Part shown: in pieces, positions 22,236 through 33,402 of the stretch
Position numbering within the stretch: position 1 is the stretch's first letter
Layout of the letters: each line of letters opens with the position of its first letter
Source of the DNA: Ornithodoros turicata
Taxonomy: Eukaryota; Arthropoda; Arachnida; Ixodida; Argasidae
DNA: 64,000 nt
Direction: 5' to 3'
NCBI RefSeq assembly: GCF_037126465.1
Contig: NW_026999402.1
Coordinates: 806,001-870,000, forward strand
Notes under the pieces: model-generated
What the model was told of the DNA's origin: nothing
What the model saw: the letters and a program-made list of their open reading frames with translations, nothing else
The model's database searches: none
Program-made: the position numbers and the translations under genes

Positions 22236-24944
22236 ATCAAAAAGGAGCTATGGGATATCTTACGTGACCTGTTTGGTTTCACGTGTGGAGGACGTGGGGA
22301 ATTATTTTGAGATATGGAAGTGATATATTAACACAGCAACAAACATTATTTGATTGCATATATTTATATATATCCTTCAAAACTGGGGCCTAGAACGAAC
22401 TAGTCATATTCAATCACGTTTGCTAACGCGCATACATACGGCAGGTTATCAAGTGCGAACCACTGCAAATAAATATATATTTTTAGGTTAAAAACAAGTG
22501 AATGGACTGGTTGCATTCATTTATGGAACATGCATAGAGTATGTCCATTACTAGTCGACGAACCATCAAGCATACAATGATGCGTGCATTCCTTTGAGTG
22601 CTATTTAAGCACACACTTCGACAGTAGTGCGCAACAGGTCGAGGTGGCGGTTGAACCCCATCGAGCGACATTGCGGTGTCGATGGGGTTCTCGGTCTAAT
22701 TTCTAGGACTAAACCGGTTCTATCAGGACGCGGTTTGTTGTCACGGATTCCCCAATCCTTCGCCTTCACGTACACGCTCACGGCTCGCAGGAATCCTAAG
22801 AGTAGTCGAGATACTTGAAAATTCCAGGCCTCCGTCTGCACTTCCGATGCATTCGGAGCTCCGTAACATCCGCCCCGCTGGTCATGTCGACACCAGAATT
22901 TCCGTCCTAGTAGGACTTGAGTCGCTCTACGATCGGTCAAATGGAACCATGGGTCGGTCTTTAGCGGTTCGGGGGTTGTGGGCAGAGACGCGGTCGTAAC
23001 TCTATTTTTCTAAGCTTTGACGCCCTTTTTCGGACGGAAGCCCGCGATGGACAGTTTTCATATTTCTAGAGTGTACTCGCCTCAAATCGGTGAACGTGGC
23101 GAAATTTACTACAGCTGTCAAAGTCTTCTGGTTCTCGAGCTACAGGTTTCCGTGTTTACACTCCTCCCAATACATGGGACTGCCGGCTGTTTTTTTCCCT
23201 AAAACCGTTTTAATAGCACCTACAGAGTCGTGTTTGACATAGTTTTGAAGCTCTTGACGTGCTCTTTCCAACCGCTTCAATCCCGTAAGCGCGCGACTCT
23301 CCGTTCCCCAGATATGGGCTTCGGAGTTGGAGGGTCATGGCACTGGCGCCAGCAAGTCTGGCTGACGCCGCTCGGAGACGCTTCCGTGAGTGCCGTTCCT
23401 TTAGTGCCGTAATCTCGCTTACATAACGTCCAATTTACTGGGAATTTTGGATGCGTGTTCTTCGTTCTTTGCTCTACAACTTTTCAATTCGCACCTTCCG
23501 TCTATTTACTACAGGTTATGGCGTTATTCCCGAAATTCCTTAGGCTGACTCTCCTAGTTCTGCAACCTTCGGCCCTGTTTTTAGGTTTGAACCCTGTGGG
23601 AGATCTGAATCACCTATTAACGGATTCGTGCACTCCGAACACCGAACGGCTACAAACTTGCGGGATCTTTTTATCTCTCTCCATTCTCGAGTGAGGACAA
23701 CATGGCAAAAGCGGCTCGTAATACATGGGGCTGGGAGCATTTTTTTCGATGTCGGTTGTTTGTTGGCGTAGAAATGTGATTGAAGACTTATTTTGACGGG
23801 AAAAACGTCATCTTTCCAATGGCACTGGTCACCCGTACGCGCGACTTTCTGCTTTCTGGATGTAGCGCGAGGAGAGTATGGTGGAGAACCGTTACAGCCA
23901 GGTGGCGCCGTTGGAGCTTGGAATTCCTCCAGCTCATTTGGAAGGGAAATCTTAGAAGCGTTCGGACGCATGTCCAGAGAGCTCTCGTTCGGGAAGCGTC
24001 TTTCGTCGTAGTTTTGGTGGTTTTGGTGCCCCGCAGTGCTGTGACTGTATTTCATGCCTTACTAGTGGTATCTGGACTTGTTTCTGTGTGTGTACCTTGG
24101 AAGACCGAAAGCTGTTGGATTTCGTGAATTGAAGGTTAGTTGTGTGCATGTTTCGTGCACCTTTTGCGTTGTATTCTTCCTAGCGTGTGGGTTCCTATAA
24201 CTTTATCCGCTCAGTGCGATTATTACCCTATTGTTACCTATTTCCTTATCCTCCATCTGTAATCTTGTGCTCTTACCCTGTTGGTTAACCTGTATCATCA
24301 CTTAACATCAGGTTGATATCATGTGTGATGCTTCAGCGGCCCTGCTACAGGGTATCGGTGCTCTAAAGATACAGATCTTCCTTTTTTGGTTATTAATTCA
24401 TAATAACTCAGCTTGGGTCATGCATATTTTCCCCGAGTGTGGAAGGAATATGTACAGAATGTAAATAATTGCGGATATTATAACTCAACGTGCATTGTTT
24501 TCACCCTGTTCAGGTAATGCCTTACTGACACCCTTGCTGTAGCCCCAGTTGTCATAGTTAATTGATCTAACTGCTAACAAACAAAACCATTGTCTTTGGA
24601 CCTCAAGTAACAGCATATGTGGGGAGTCTGGTTAACCTGTGCAAGAGTTTGGCATATTTTATGTGACACATAATGTATTATCCCTTGTTAAATCTAGCTT
24701 CCTAACTCACTTTATTGTTTCAGATGCCTACAAGAAATGTATCTTAGAGCTATCATCTAGCATGATCTGTAAAGGTGTTGAAGACGCTGTACATCAGGCA
24801 AGAGTGTGATTGTTCAACAGTCATGTCAGAGGGATGATGAACGATATCAATAAAAAATAAAAAAACAGAAGCTGCATGATTTGTTATTTCCTAGTATACA
24901 CAGCACAATAGGGTGCACAAATTATACAGGATCACCACGAGAGA

Positions 24945-25160
24945 CTTGGACCTATTTGCATGTAGGACCCAACGTAGGTCCCACAATCAAATAGGATCCT
25001 GTTTATATGTAGGATCGCATTTGCATGTAGGTCCCACAACCAAATAGGATCCTGTTTATATGTAGGATCGCATTTGCATGTAGGACCCACAATTAAACAG
25101 GATCCTATTTATATGTAGGTTCCTTCATCATGTAGGACCTGGTGTCATAATACCATATGG
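24945..25160 (+). repeat. right subterminal repeats of the 3.24-kb element
   Basis: Three tandem copies of a ~60-bp unit containing 'aaataggatcctgtttat', 'atgtaggatcgcattt' and 'gcatgtaggtcccacaa'. The same GGATCC core appears at the left end in a different arrangement. Confidence 0.75.
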
Positions 25161-25398
25161 AGTCAAGTAGGAATTTCCAACAGGGCTTCCGATCTGTTTT
25201 GGTTTCGGTGTGTCTACCAACGTCATGATGACGTTCTGAGCTCTATTCAGAGCTCCTACTCGTAGCGTGTGGAACGAGGTAATTAACGAGCGTAAAGCTA
25301 GTCCTGATCAATTTTTTGTTCCCTCTGTGAGGAATAAGGATGCCGTCGACGATGGCAAACTGTGGCACGGTTTCATGCTGTAGCAGGCTCCATACTCT

Positions 25399-28300
25399 GT
25401 GATGAATAGTGTTAAAGTCATTCAGTGGAACTGTTACTCCGTTTTGGCCTCCTCCCTTCCTGATTTTACCGCTTTAGTTTCTTCTCATTCTCCCGATGTG
25501 ATTCTTCTCCAGGAAACGTGGCTAACCCCTGACCGTTCTTTCTCTTTTCGTGGTTTTCATTCTTACCGTTTAGACAGGCCAGCTGGTAAGAGTGGTGGTC
25601 TGTTGACTCTTGTTTCTACTGCGTTGGTACCTTCTTCTGTTTTCTTCACACATACGGCGCCGGACTGCGAAGTCCTCAGGGTCCATTTGTCCTTGCCGAT
25701 TGGCGCCCTTTCGTTCATTAACGCTTACTATATAAACGCGAGGGTTCTTATCAGATTGCTCGATTGACTCTGCTGTCACTGAGGCATTATGTCAGACGTC
25801 GGGCAGACGTCACTCAGGCATTGATTGGTTGACCATTGATCTTTCTTTGTGTTCTTCCCAGTCCAAGATGTCTTCATGGAAGACCATTGATTCCTCTACC
25901 AATAGTGACCATCTTCCCATATACTTTGTGGTTCCTTGCTCTGCCTCACGTAACGCCTCCTTTCGGATCCTCAATAACCGCCGACTGCAGGGTCAGAAGC
26001 TGGAAGCTCTATTGGCCCAATGTGACAACTTTTCTTCGGTAGACTGGGCATCTCACACACTATACTCCGTCGCCCAGTAGTCCGTCGCTCAGTCGTGGCG
26101 CCTCCCTCCAGCAGTCCTCCTCCTGCGTTACGAAACACACTGCATCGCCTTGTGGGCCTTAGTGGAACGACGACTGCGCAAAAGCGTATAGGCACCGCAA
26201 GGCTGCATGGAAACAAGTACTTGGCAATACCTGTTATGTGAACTGGAAGAACTACCAGGTTTGTAAAGCTCTCTTCAAGCGGTTCGTTGCGGCGGCAAAG
26301 CGTGACTTTTACTCGGGACGCAACACCGAATCGTAGAAAAGCGCTTCATAGGCATATTGCTTTGCTCCGCTGCTCTTCATCTGCCATCTCCTCAGACCTC
26401 ACTATCCTGTCGGACACGGATTCTAAGGCGCGCCTTGGAGAAATTGCCAAGGGTTTACCTTTGCGCTTTTTCAACGCTGTACCCCTCGGTTCAGCTCTTC
26501 CTTCTTCTTCATATGTGGGATATCACGTCGTCTCTGCCGATGAGTTGGAACTTGTGGTGCAGGCCTTGCCTGGAACAGCCCCTAGACCCGATGGAATTTC
26601 TGCTGCCACAGTGAAATATCTGTGGGCCAAACACCGATCGGGTTTATTGGATCTTGTGGATACGTCCCTTCAATATGTATGGATTCCCTCTGCCAGGAAT
26701 GGGGCGCGTATTGTCATTGTTAAGGAAGTCCCTTCCAATGGCTTTACGGTGAACAATATTAGGCCTATTGCTTTGACATCTGTGCTTTACAAGACTGTTG
26801 AGCGCATTATTAGTCGGAGACTTCTTTCCCCGCGTAGAATCCTGTGACATTCTCAGTGCCCAGTGTCATACATGCTGTGCTACTGCAGAGGCTTCTAGAC
26901 ACCGCCACTCCTCCGTATCTGCTTGCTTGGGTTGTGGACTTTCTCTCGGGTCGTACCTTTTTCTGTTCAGATGGCCGATTTATCTCATCAGCGTACTCCC
27001 AGAGTGGAAGCGCCCCACAAGGCTCGGTTTTGTCTTCCATCCTCTTTAACATTCTCATGAGCTCTCTCCCTTCGGACCCTGAGGTTCTCATCATAACGTA
27101 TGCCGACGACATTGCGTTCTTCGCTTCGGCACCATCGTTGCCAGAGTTGTACGCGAAGCTGCAGGCCCGTATGAACACTTTGTCTACGTGGTTGGATTCT
27201 GTCCATCTATCTCTCAACGTGGCTAAGTCGGCTATTCTCGTCTTCCCGCCAGCTGCGGCCGTCTCTATCGATCTAAGTCTGTCCGTCAGGTGCGCCAGCT
27301 AAAGTACCTGGGTGTATGGTACGATGACGCTCTGTGCAGGTCCCATCACATTGACTACTTGAGCGTCAAGGTATCGAAGGCTCTCAGCGTATTTCATTGA
27401 TGTTGTAGCCCTCGCATTGGTATGCGCAGGGCTACTCTGCTATATCTGTATTTATAAACTGTACATCCGGCCTGCATTACAGTTCGGCTCTGTTCTGTTT
27501 TCCTCTCTACCTGACTCGCGCGTAAGCAAGCTATACCTCGTAGAGAGACGGTCCCTGCGACTCTGCTTATAGGTCTTCCAAGATATACGGCAAACGACGC
27601 GCTTCTCTCTGAGGCCCGTCTGCCTTCACTCAAAGAAAGGTTTCGGTTACTTACTGTCTGTTGTTACCTTTCGCAAAGTCAACATCCGATTGCGTTGGGG
27701 AATAACGAGTCGATGAGAGACTGTCGGCTTTGGCTAGTACGCCGTTGGCACCGTATAGGAATGCACCGCAGCTGCTTTTCGCCGAACAACTCCTCGCGCC
27801 ATTGAGGATCTCTTTGGCGGGTGAGTGCGTACTTGGTCCTCGCCGAGATGACCCCTCGGTTCATATCGTTGAAATATTTCACGCGGATGCCTTCCACCGA
27901 TCACCCTACAGAGGACATTGACGGACCACTTAAACCGCTATGCGCAGTACTTGATCGTTGCAAACGGACGCGTCGGTCTCTGAGGAGCGCGCTGGAGCTG
28001 GCTGTTTTTCACTCAACTTGGTTTTCAGCCTTTGTTCCAGCCTCAGAACATCAGTTTATCTCTTGGTTTTCAGTTTCCGGTTCGGCTCCCAGAGTTTACC
28101 CCTCCCTTTGACAGCGAGTTTTTAGCTGTGGCCCTTGCCCTCAGGAGGAAGGTTCCTCTAGCCTTCGAAAGGATTCTCTTGCTGTCGGACTCCCTACCCG
28201 TCATTTCAGCTTTGGCGTCGCCCTCAGGTTCGCTGCCGTCCTCGGTGTCATTGTTGCCCATTTCGGTGCATTTTGCCCCGCATCACATTTGCGATGTAAT

Positions 28301-28830
28301 AATCACGTGGATTCCTGGCCACCGTGGACTCGCTTTTAACGAAACCGCTGACACCCTCGCTAAAATGTCCCTACCATGGGAGATATTTCCTCTGCTCCCA
28401 GTTCTTGGGCGTACTTCTGTTGCCAGGTGTAGACGACTCACAAGCCTGTCTCGAGTTGCCCTTCCACGACCACCCTATGGACATCTTTCCTTTTCGTGGA
28501 ACCCTAACATCTGCAGCTCCAGGCAGACAGAAGTCTGAGTGACGCGAGCTCGATGCCTGGCGCTACCGTTCAATTTTTACCTTCACCGTGCTGGACGCTC
28601 TTTGTCCCCTGTTTGCTCCCATTGTGGCCAGCATGAAACAACTGAACGCTTATTGCTCCTCTGTTCCCACCTGGCCTTACATCTCATCACTACCACACAA
28701 ACGTAATTACGCCCTTCCTTTTCCTGGCCAATCTCCCTTGGTGACTCACGGCCATCTTTTGATTGGTAGAATAATAATAATTATAATAACAAAGGAATAT
28801 GTTCTGTGTGAATGTTCTCTGTGGGTCTAG
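25399..28830 (+). mobile_element. I-clade-like non-LTR retrotransposon, decayed
   Basis: ORF2 pieces occur in order. The endonuclease start is VIQWNCYSVL...VILLQETWL (25414-25520), with the SDHLPI catalytic motif near 25900. Reverse transcriptase pieces follow: APRPDGISAATVKYL near 26577, IRPIALTSVLYKTVERI near 26757, QSGSAPQGSVLSSILFN near 27000, and YADD at 27099-27110. An RNase H domain then runs 28114-28380, with SEFLAVALAL, LLLSDSLPV and FNETADTLAKM. A CSHCGQHETTERLLLLCSH knuckle lies near 28617-28675. It ends in an ATA/ATT-rich tail at 28770-28792. RNase H plus a TAA-like tail points to the I group rather than Jockey or CR1. Frameshifts and internal deletions (after 25740 and near 26850) kill it, and the 5' end is truncated. 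Confidence 0.85.
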
Positions 28831-29001
28831 GCAGACTACTGCAAATTGGCGACGAGCGATTCTTCTTCTGCAGAGCCTGAGAATGGCTACCGGTTCAAAT
28901 GCCGGGGATCAGCAGGACCAGCACGGCCAGCGTGCTACGGTACTTCGTTCTCCCAAGACTGGAATTTTCTATCTAGAAAGGGACGAGTGGAAGCTTCATT
29001 G

Positions 29002-30202
29002 TACGAGGGGTGTCCAAGTCAAACCGGGACTTTCTGTCTCCTGAGTGTACAAATGGCTCGCGCTACCGTGCTTTTTCGTCATTTTCACACGCGACAGGCC
29101 TCCGCGTTCACCACGTGGTGGTTTTTAAGTTTGTGCAAAACAGGAGACACGTGCTGGGCAACATCGCCGACAACGACGTGAGCGCGCACATAGAACAACG
29201 AATTGTCATGAAGTTTCTCGTGAATGAAGGCGTAAAGTCATCTGAAATTCACAGAAGACTTCAGGATCAGTATCGCCACGATACGCTTAGCCGCAGCAAA
29301 ACGTTTGAGTGGCGCAAACGGTTCCGAGACGGCCGTACATCAGTGCCGGACGATCCCGGCCGGGGCGGCTCAGAGCCCAGTGTCGGAGTACCTGAGAACA
29401 TCCAACTTGTGGAGCGCCTGATCCTCAAGGACCGACGGATAACATGTCTCGAACTGGCTCGAAAGACGGACCTTTCTGTGGGAACGTTGAACACTATCAT
29501 TCATGAACACCTCCAGTTTCGGAAAGTTAGTGCCCGTTGGGTCCCGAAGCAGCTCTCCGTGTTTGACCGGCAGAGAAGACTGCAAATCTCCCAAGAGCTA
29601 AGGTACCGTTTCGACACTGAAGGACAGCCGTTCCTTGATCGGACCATCACGTGCAATGAAACGTGGGTGCACCATTTCGGCTGCACCAAGGCTGGCGTTC
29701 TTCATGTTGATTTTCTGCCCAGTGGTACCATCAATAGTGCATATTACTGCCAGGTTCTCAGGGATGTGCATAAGGCGCTGAAGCAAAAGCGGCCGGGCCT
29801 CATCACCAAGGAGTCCACCTACTACAGGACAATGCACGTCCGCATACCGCGCATCTCACGGCACGCACCTTACAGAAACTTGGCTGGGAGTTGCTGCCAC
29901 ATCCCCCTTACAGTCCAGACCTCGCCCCCAGCGATTTCCATCTCTTCGGGCCACTGAAGGCGTACCTTGGGGGCCGCCACTTCAGCGGCGACGACGAGGT
30001 CAAGAATGCGGTCCGATCATGGCTGCTACGGGCCGGTAACGATTTCTATGCTGCTGGCATCCAAGCCCTCGTGAAACGCTGGGACAAGTGCATTAGTGCA
30101 GCTGGAGATTACGTTGAAAAATAAAATTAATTTCTCGCTTGTAAGTTCATTTTACTTTTGCGAAAAATGAAAAGTCACGGTTTGACTTGAACACCCCTCG
30201 TA
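29002..30202 (+). mobile_element. mariner element, internally deleted and inactive
   Basis: TA borders and inverted ends of about 28 bp enclose about 1.2 kb. The left end is TACGAGGGGTGTCCAAGTCA. The right end, inverted, is the same apart from C to T at position 13 within this stretch. The transposase inside is broken (see the overlapping pseudogene). It is inserted in a gag-like fragment, so it is younger than that. Confidence 0.93.
29010..30124 (+). pseudogene. mariner transposase, broken
   Basis: The N-terminal helix-turn-helix part is intact (IEQRIVMKFLVNEGVKSSEI, TFEWRKRFRDGRTSV, WVPKQLS), as is the linker to the DD34D catalytic domain. The first catalytic Asp is replaced: NETWVHHF is read where DETWV is expected (codon AAT at 29655-29657). 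About 35 residues are missing between NETWVHHFGCTK and AGVLHVDFLPSGT. A frameshift near 29815 separates the rest. In the shifted frame LLQDNARPHTA holds the second Asp (29828) and SPDLAPSDFHLF the third, 34 residues apart. The frame then ends at DYVEK, stop at 30122. The ITR, catalytic spacing and motifs make the family certain; activity is excluded. Confidence 0.93.
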
Positions 30203-30449
30203 TGATTCAGAGCCGCCTTGCAAGTTGCACAGGTAACGTTAGCCGTGCAACTTGCGGCCGTTTTGAAACGGTTGTATCATCTCGTCCAGTCGAGGGACGT
30301 CACAGACGTTCCATTCGAAGACACTGGACGAACACTTCGCCCCGAAGAGGAGTTCGAAAGGGCCAAGCTATTCTCGACTCGACAGGAAGAAAACGAGCCC
30401 GTGAAGGATTTTCTGAACCGCCTACGAGCCGCACGTTGTCCATTGTGAG

Positions 30450-31703
30450 AAATTTTTGTACTTTAAAGCGCCGTGCTCACCGTCCGTTGTGAGAAATACG
30501 AGCAACAAACAATGATAAATCGTTACCCGTCCGCCGCCAGACAATGGACCATTTCCGACAACGTATATGCGCATGCCCAGCTCTTGCGTCCGCCATCTTT
30601 GAGTGGAAAACAGCGCTATGAACCCACCTGCTGGCGACTGACATGTTTTTGTGGGGAGATAATTGGTTTCAATATTACGTGGGCGTTTGAGGTCTGGTAA
30701 TGAGTACAATGCGCTTTCACTCTTTCCGCATTCTTCTTCCAATCTTCTCTGGCTATTTTCCCACGCAACGTGCCAGTCCGAAAAGCGTCACCATGTTCAC
30801 TGGGGGGAAAGACACGACGTTCGACATTCCGCCGGCAGAGACGACGCCACAGGACTGCTTGGCTTAACTTGGCACAATGCAGACTAGCCAATGCATTGGC
30901 CAGGGTACAGATCCGTATCAAGAAACAAGCTTGTTGGCTGATAATGCACCAACCACAGCCAGGTAGGCCAGCCTAGCTACTGCCAAGCTTGGCGCAACCT
31001 TTACTCGTTGCTTGGGCATAGTTGGCTCATCGTTGCTGTTAATCGGTGGGCCGCCACCAAGCCGACTAAGGGCCGGCTATTGCCAAGACTTGGTTCTACA
31101 CTGGCCCTGTGTTGGCCCGATGCCTTATAGGTCGGTCTGCTACAATGTCAGCTTGGCCCAACCTTTTTTTTTTTCTTCTTCTTCTTTCGCAAGGACGGCC
31201 CAACGAGTTTTAGGTCGAAAGCACACGTCGGCCCGGAATTTTGTCGACGTTATTTTTCCTTTTGTGATCGGTCTTCGTTGGGAGCCATCTTCACGGAAGC
31301 GCCCAACTGTCAATATACAGGGTGTTTCACCTAGAGTGATAAAAAATTCTGTCGACGTACTCGCCGGAGGATTGTGGGACTTTCGGCAGCGACCTTCTGG
31401 AAACTTTTGCCGTCATTTAGGAAGGCTTTGGACAATTTTTTATTGCGGGAAATTTATTTTCGTCTATTGAACTTTGAAAATAGCCAAGGGAACCTCTCTT
31501 TTTTTAACAGAAATATGAAATCCTCCACGGATAAGCGCAGACCCAACAAAAGCTATGCACAGTATCGCGACAGAAATAGTAAAAAAAAAAAACAGTAAAA
31601 ATTACGCTTTAGCCCCGCCTGCTTACTTTTCGCAAAGAAGCGCGCTCGAAATGTGCGTCTAGAGGAGGAAGTGTCCCTGCCTTCATATTTTTTTCTTTTT
31701 TGC
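30450..31703. other. stretch without recognised gene
   Basis: Repeated 'ttggc' / 'gccaa' words between 30850 and 31150 suggest a degraded foldback. A lone 'tatacagggtgtttcacct' at 31314 looks like one end of a TACAGGG element whose other end I cannot find. No coding support. Confidence 0.4.
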
Positions 31704-31715
31704 CTTCTTTGTGAT

Positions 31716-32023
31716 GACGAGGAGGAGGAGGAGTGTCGTTGGGAGGAACGCGAGAGGTCTGCCTGCCTGATTAGGCGGCATGTTTCTCGGGAGGGAAAGG
31801 TGGTGGAGAGGAGGAGAGGAAAGGGTGAAGTGGAAGACCGAGCGGAATCCGCTCGGGGGGAGGATAGCTGCGTCCATGGGCCGACTTCAGGGGAACTGTG
31901 CCGGCATACGGCTATTACACATCTGAGGGAAACCCAGGAAAACCCCAGACGGCACAGCCGGCCCGCGGATTCGAACCGCGGACCTCCCAGTCTCCAAGTT
32001 ACCGCTGCGCCACCGGAGCTGGT
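31716..32023 (-). mobile_element. tRNA-headed SINE, intact copy
   Basis: On the minus strand it begins with AGCTCCGGTGGCGCAGCGG, has the B-box GGTTCGAATCC and then the same body and CTC-rich tail as the 6768-7996 copy. The 12-bp TSD CTTCTTTGTGAT lies at 31704-31715 and 32024-32035. It carries the empty site for the hAT-like insertion of the other copy. The tRNA head lacks about 10 bases relative to the first copy, near the anticodon region. Confidence 0.9.
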
Positions 32024-32526
32024 CTTCTTTGTGATAAGACGGTTGTCCCCAGCATCAAGGTCAAAGCTCTCATCAAGAGGAAAGAAAGGTAAAGCAAGAG
32101 GCGGGAACACTTCCTCCTCTCCCCGCATCTTCAGTGCGCTCTTCTTTGCGAACGCGAAATTTTAGACCGCGAAGTTAACCAATATCATAGACAATATATT
32201 AAAGGTGTCGTGACAGTTGGTTTCCAGCTTTCCCAGATAAATAAGAAAAACTATTCTATCACCCGACATTATCCCATATTCAAGTTTTCAGGTCCATGAC
32301 GTGAGCAGGTACGGAGAAAAACGGCCTCGAAGAAGCGACATCGGTGACGTCACACAGGAGCAGCGAGGGAAGACCCGCGTCTGCCAAGCCAAATGGGGGA
32401 GGGGGGTCCGTGAGTCGTCTCACACCGTGGGTGGTTGTTTTGTGGCTGCGCCTATTTTCCGAACCCTTCTAGCGAGAGGAAAAATTCTTTTTTTCCACGG
32501 TGTTCTCATAATGAGTACGATGCATA

Positions 32527-33402
32527 TACAGGGTGTCCCAGAAAACGTGTCATTGAATTATAATTAAAAAACTACACCATCTAGAGTCATGCGGTCAATG
32601 GCATTTGTTCTTACTGGGCTTTTGCCACCTCCTCGTGTGACTGTCGTGTAAGGTAAGTTTAAGTAAATTTTTGCGAGCTTAAGTCGGAAATTTGCCTAGT
32701 AAAGGTCACTTTTTTACCCCACCAATGTGAAGAGCGTGCCTAATTTAGTCAAATTAATGATAATTGACGGGGATATTCAGGAGCTATCCCATCGGAAAAA
32801 ATAGCCGAACATCATGCTCTACGGAGGTCGCACAGAATAGCGCACGATGAATTTTTCAGCGCAATCTTTGTCATTCCGACGAAAGGAGGTTCGAAACCTA
32901 GCCCTCCCCGACATCGCAGAAAGAGAAAAAACAGGAACGGCTTATCACGTCCGACTTTCGCGGGGATAATGCTTTCCCTCTCCCAATTTTAGGAACTGTT
33001 ACTTTTTCTACTATCACTCTGTGGGCTGGCTTCGGAACCTCCTTTCGTCGCACTTAGAGCGATTGCGCTCAAAAAGTCATCGCGCGCTATGGTTCGGTGC
33101 TCCGAAAAGCATAATATTCGGCTATTTTTTCCGATGGGATAGCTCGTGAATATCACTTTGAATTATCATGAATTTGAGTGAACTCGGCACGCTCTTCATA
33201 TTGATGGGGTAAAAAAGTGACCTTTACTTGGCAAATTTCCGAGTTCAGTTCGTAAATATTTACATAATTAAACTTGGAGTACGTGATATTCACATTAGGA
33301 GGTGGCAAAAACCTAATAAGAACAAATGCTGTTGACCGCGTGATTCTAGGTGGCGTAGTTTTTTATTATAATTCAATGACACGTTTTCTGGGACACCCTG
33401 TA
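32527..33402. mobile_element. 876-bp foldback element with TACAGGGTGTCCC ends (family D-like)
   Basis: Outer arms (about 32527-32700 and 33225-33402) are inverted copies: 'cagaaaacgtgtcattgaat' faces its complement before the right end. Inner arms carry 'gctatcccatcggaaaaaat' (32780) facing 'attttttccgatgggatagc' (33123). TA borders. No frame longer than about 75 codons. It is a typical large foldback MITE. Confidence 0.85.

Larger units (their letters stand above)
21945..25185. mobile_element. 3.24-kb DNA transposon-like element, CCCTGTTG termini, superfamily uncertain
   Basis: Exact borders are fixed by the split MITE around it: CT at 21943-21944 and again at 25186-25187. The termini are CCCTGTTG and CAACAGGG. 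Both subterminal regions are packed with GGATCC/TAGGAT motifs. Short TIRs, a 2-3 bp TSD and subterminal repeats are seen in the CMC (CACTA-like) group, but I cannot identify a transposase. The interior has minus-strand frames (24055 to 23540, 171 codons; 22940 to 22605). There is also a possible plus-strand last exon after 'ttattgtttcag' at 24723 (stop near 24809) with AATAAA at 24849. None shows a domain I recognise, so it may be autonomous, decayed, or carrying unrelated cargo. Confidence 0.8.
21718..25245 (+). mobile_element. TA-flanked MITE, family B, copy 4, split by a 3.24-kb insertion
   Basis: The left part at 21718-21944 starts TAGACCTC, and the right part at 25186-25245 ends GAGCTCTA. 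Joined, they match copies at 3429 and 11521 across the break ('gccctccccttccgat'). The insertion at 21945-25185 duplicated CT. Confidence 0.82.
28883..30447 (+). pseudogene. gag-like retroelement fragment split by the mariner
   Basis: An ATG at 28883 opens MATGSNAGDQQDQHGQ...GIFYLERDEWKLH, which runs into the mariner at 29002. After the element, another frame from about 30218 reads LQVAQVTLAVQLAAVLKRL, and later RPEEEFERAKLFSTRQEENE and PVKDFLNRLR. The 'ttggcgacgagcg' just upstream resembles the leader of Ty3/gypsy-type LTR elements. The gag assignment is by general character (hydrophilic, ...V-x-DFLNRLR) and is tentative. No LTR or pol was found. Confidence 0.4.

Noticed and set aside
23540..24055. 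A 171-codon minus-strand frame inside the 3.24-kb element as a host gene
   Set aside because: It lies wholly within the transposon-like element; it may be part of that element's coding sequence, but there is no motif to support a call.
31553..32165. Long frames on both strands (up to 191 codons)
   Set aside because: They lie across the SINE at 31716-32023 and come from its low-complexity tail and GC-rich head.
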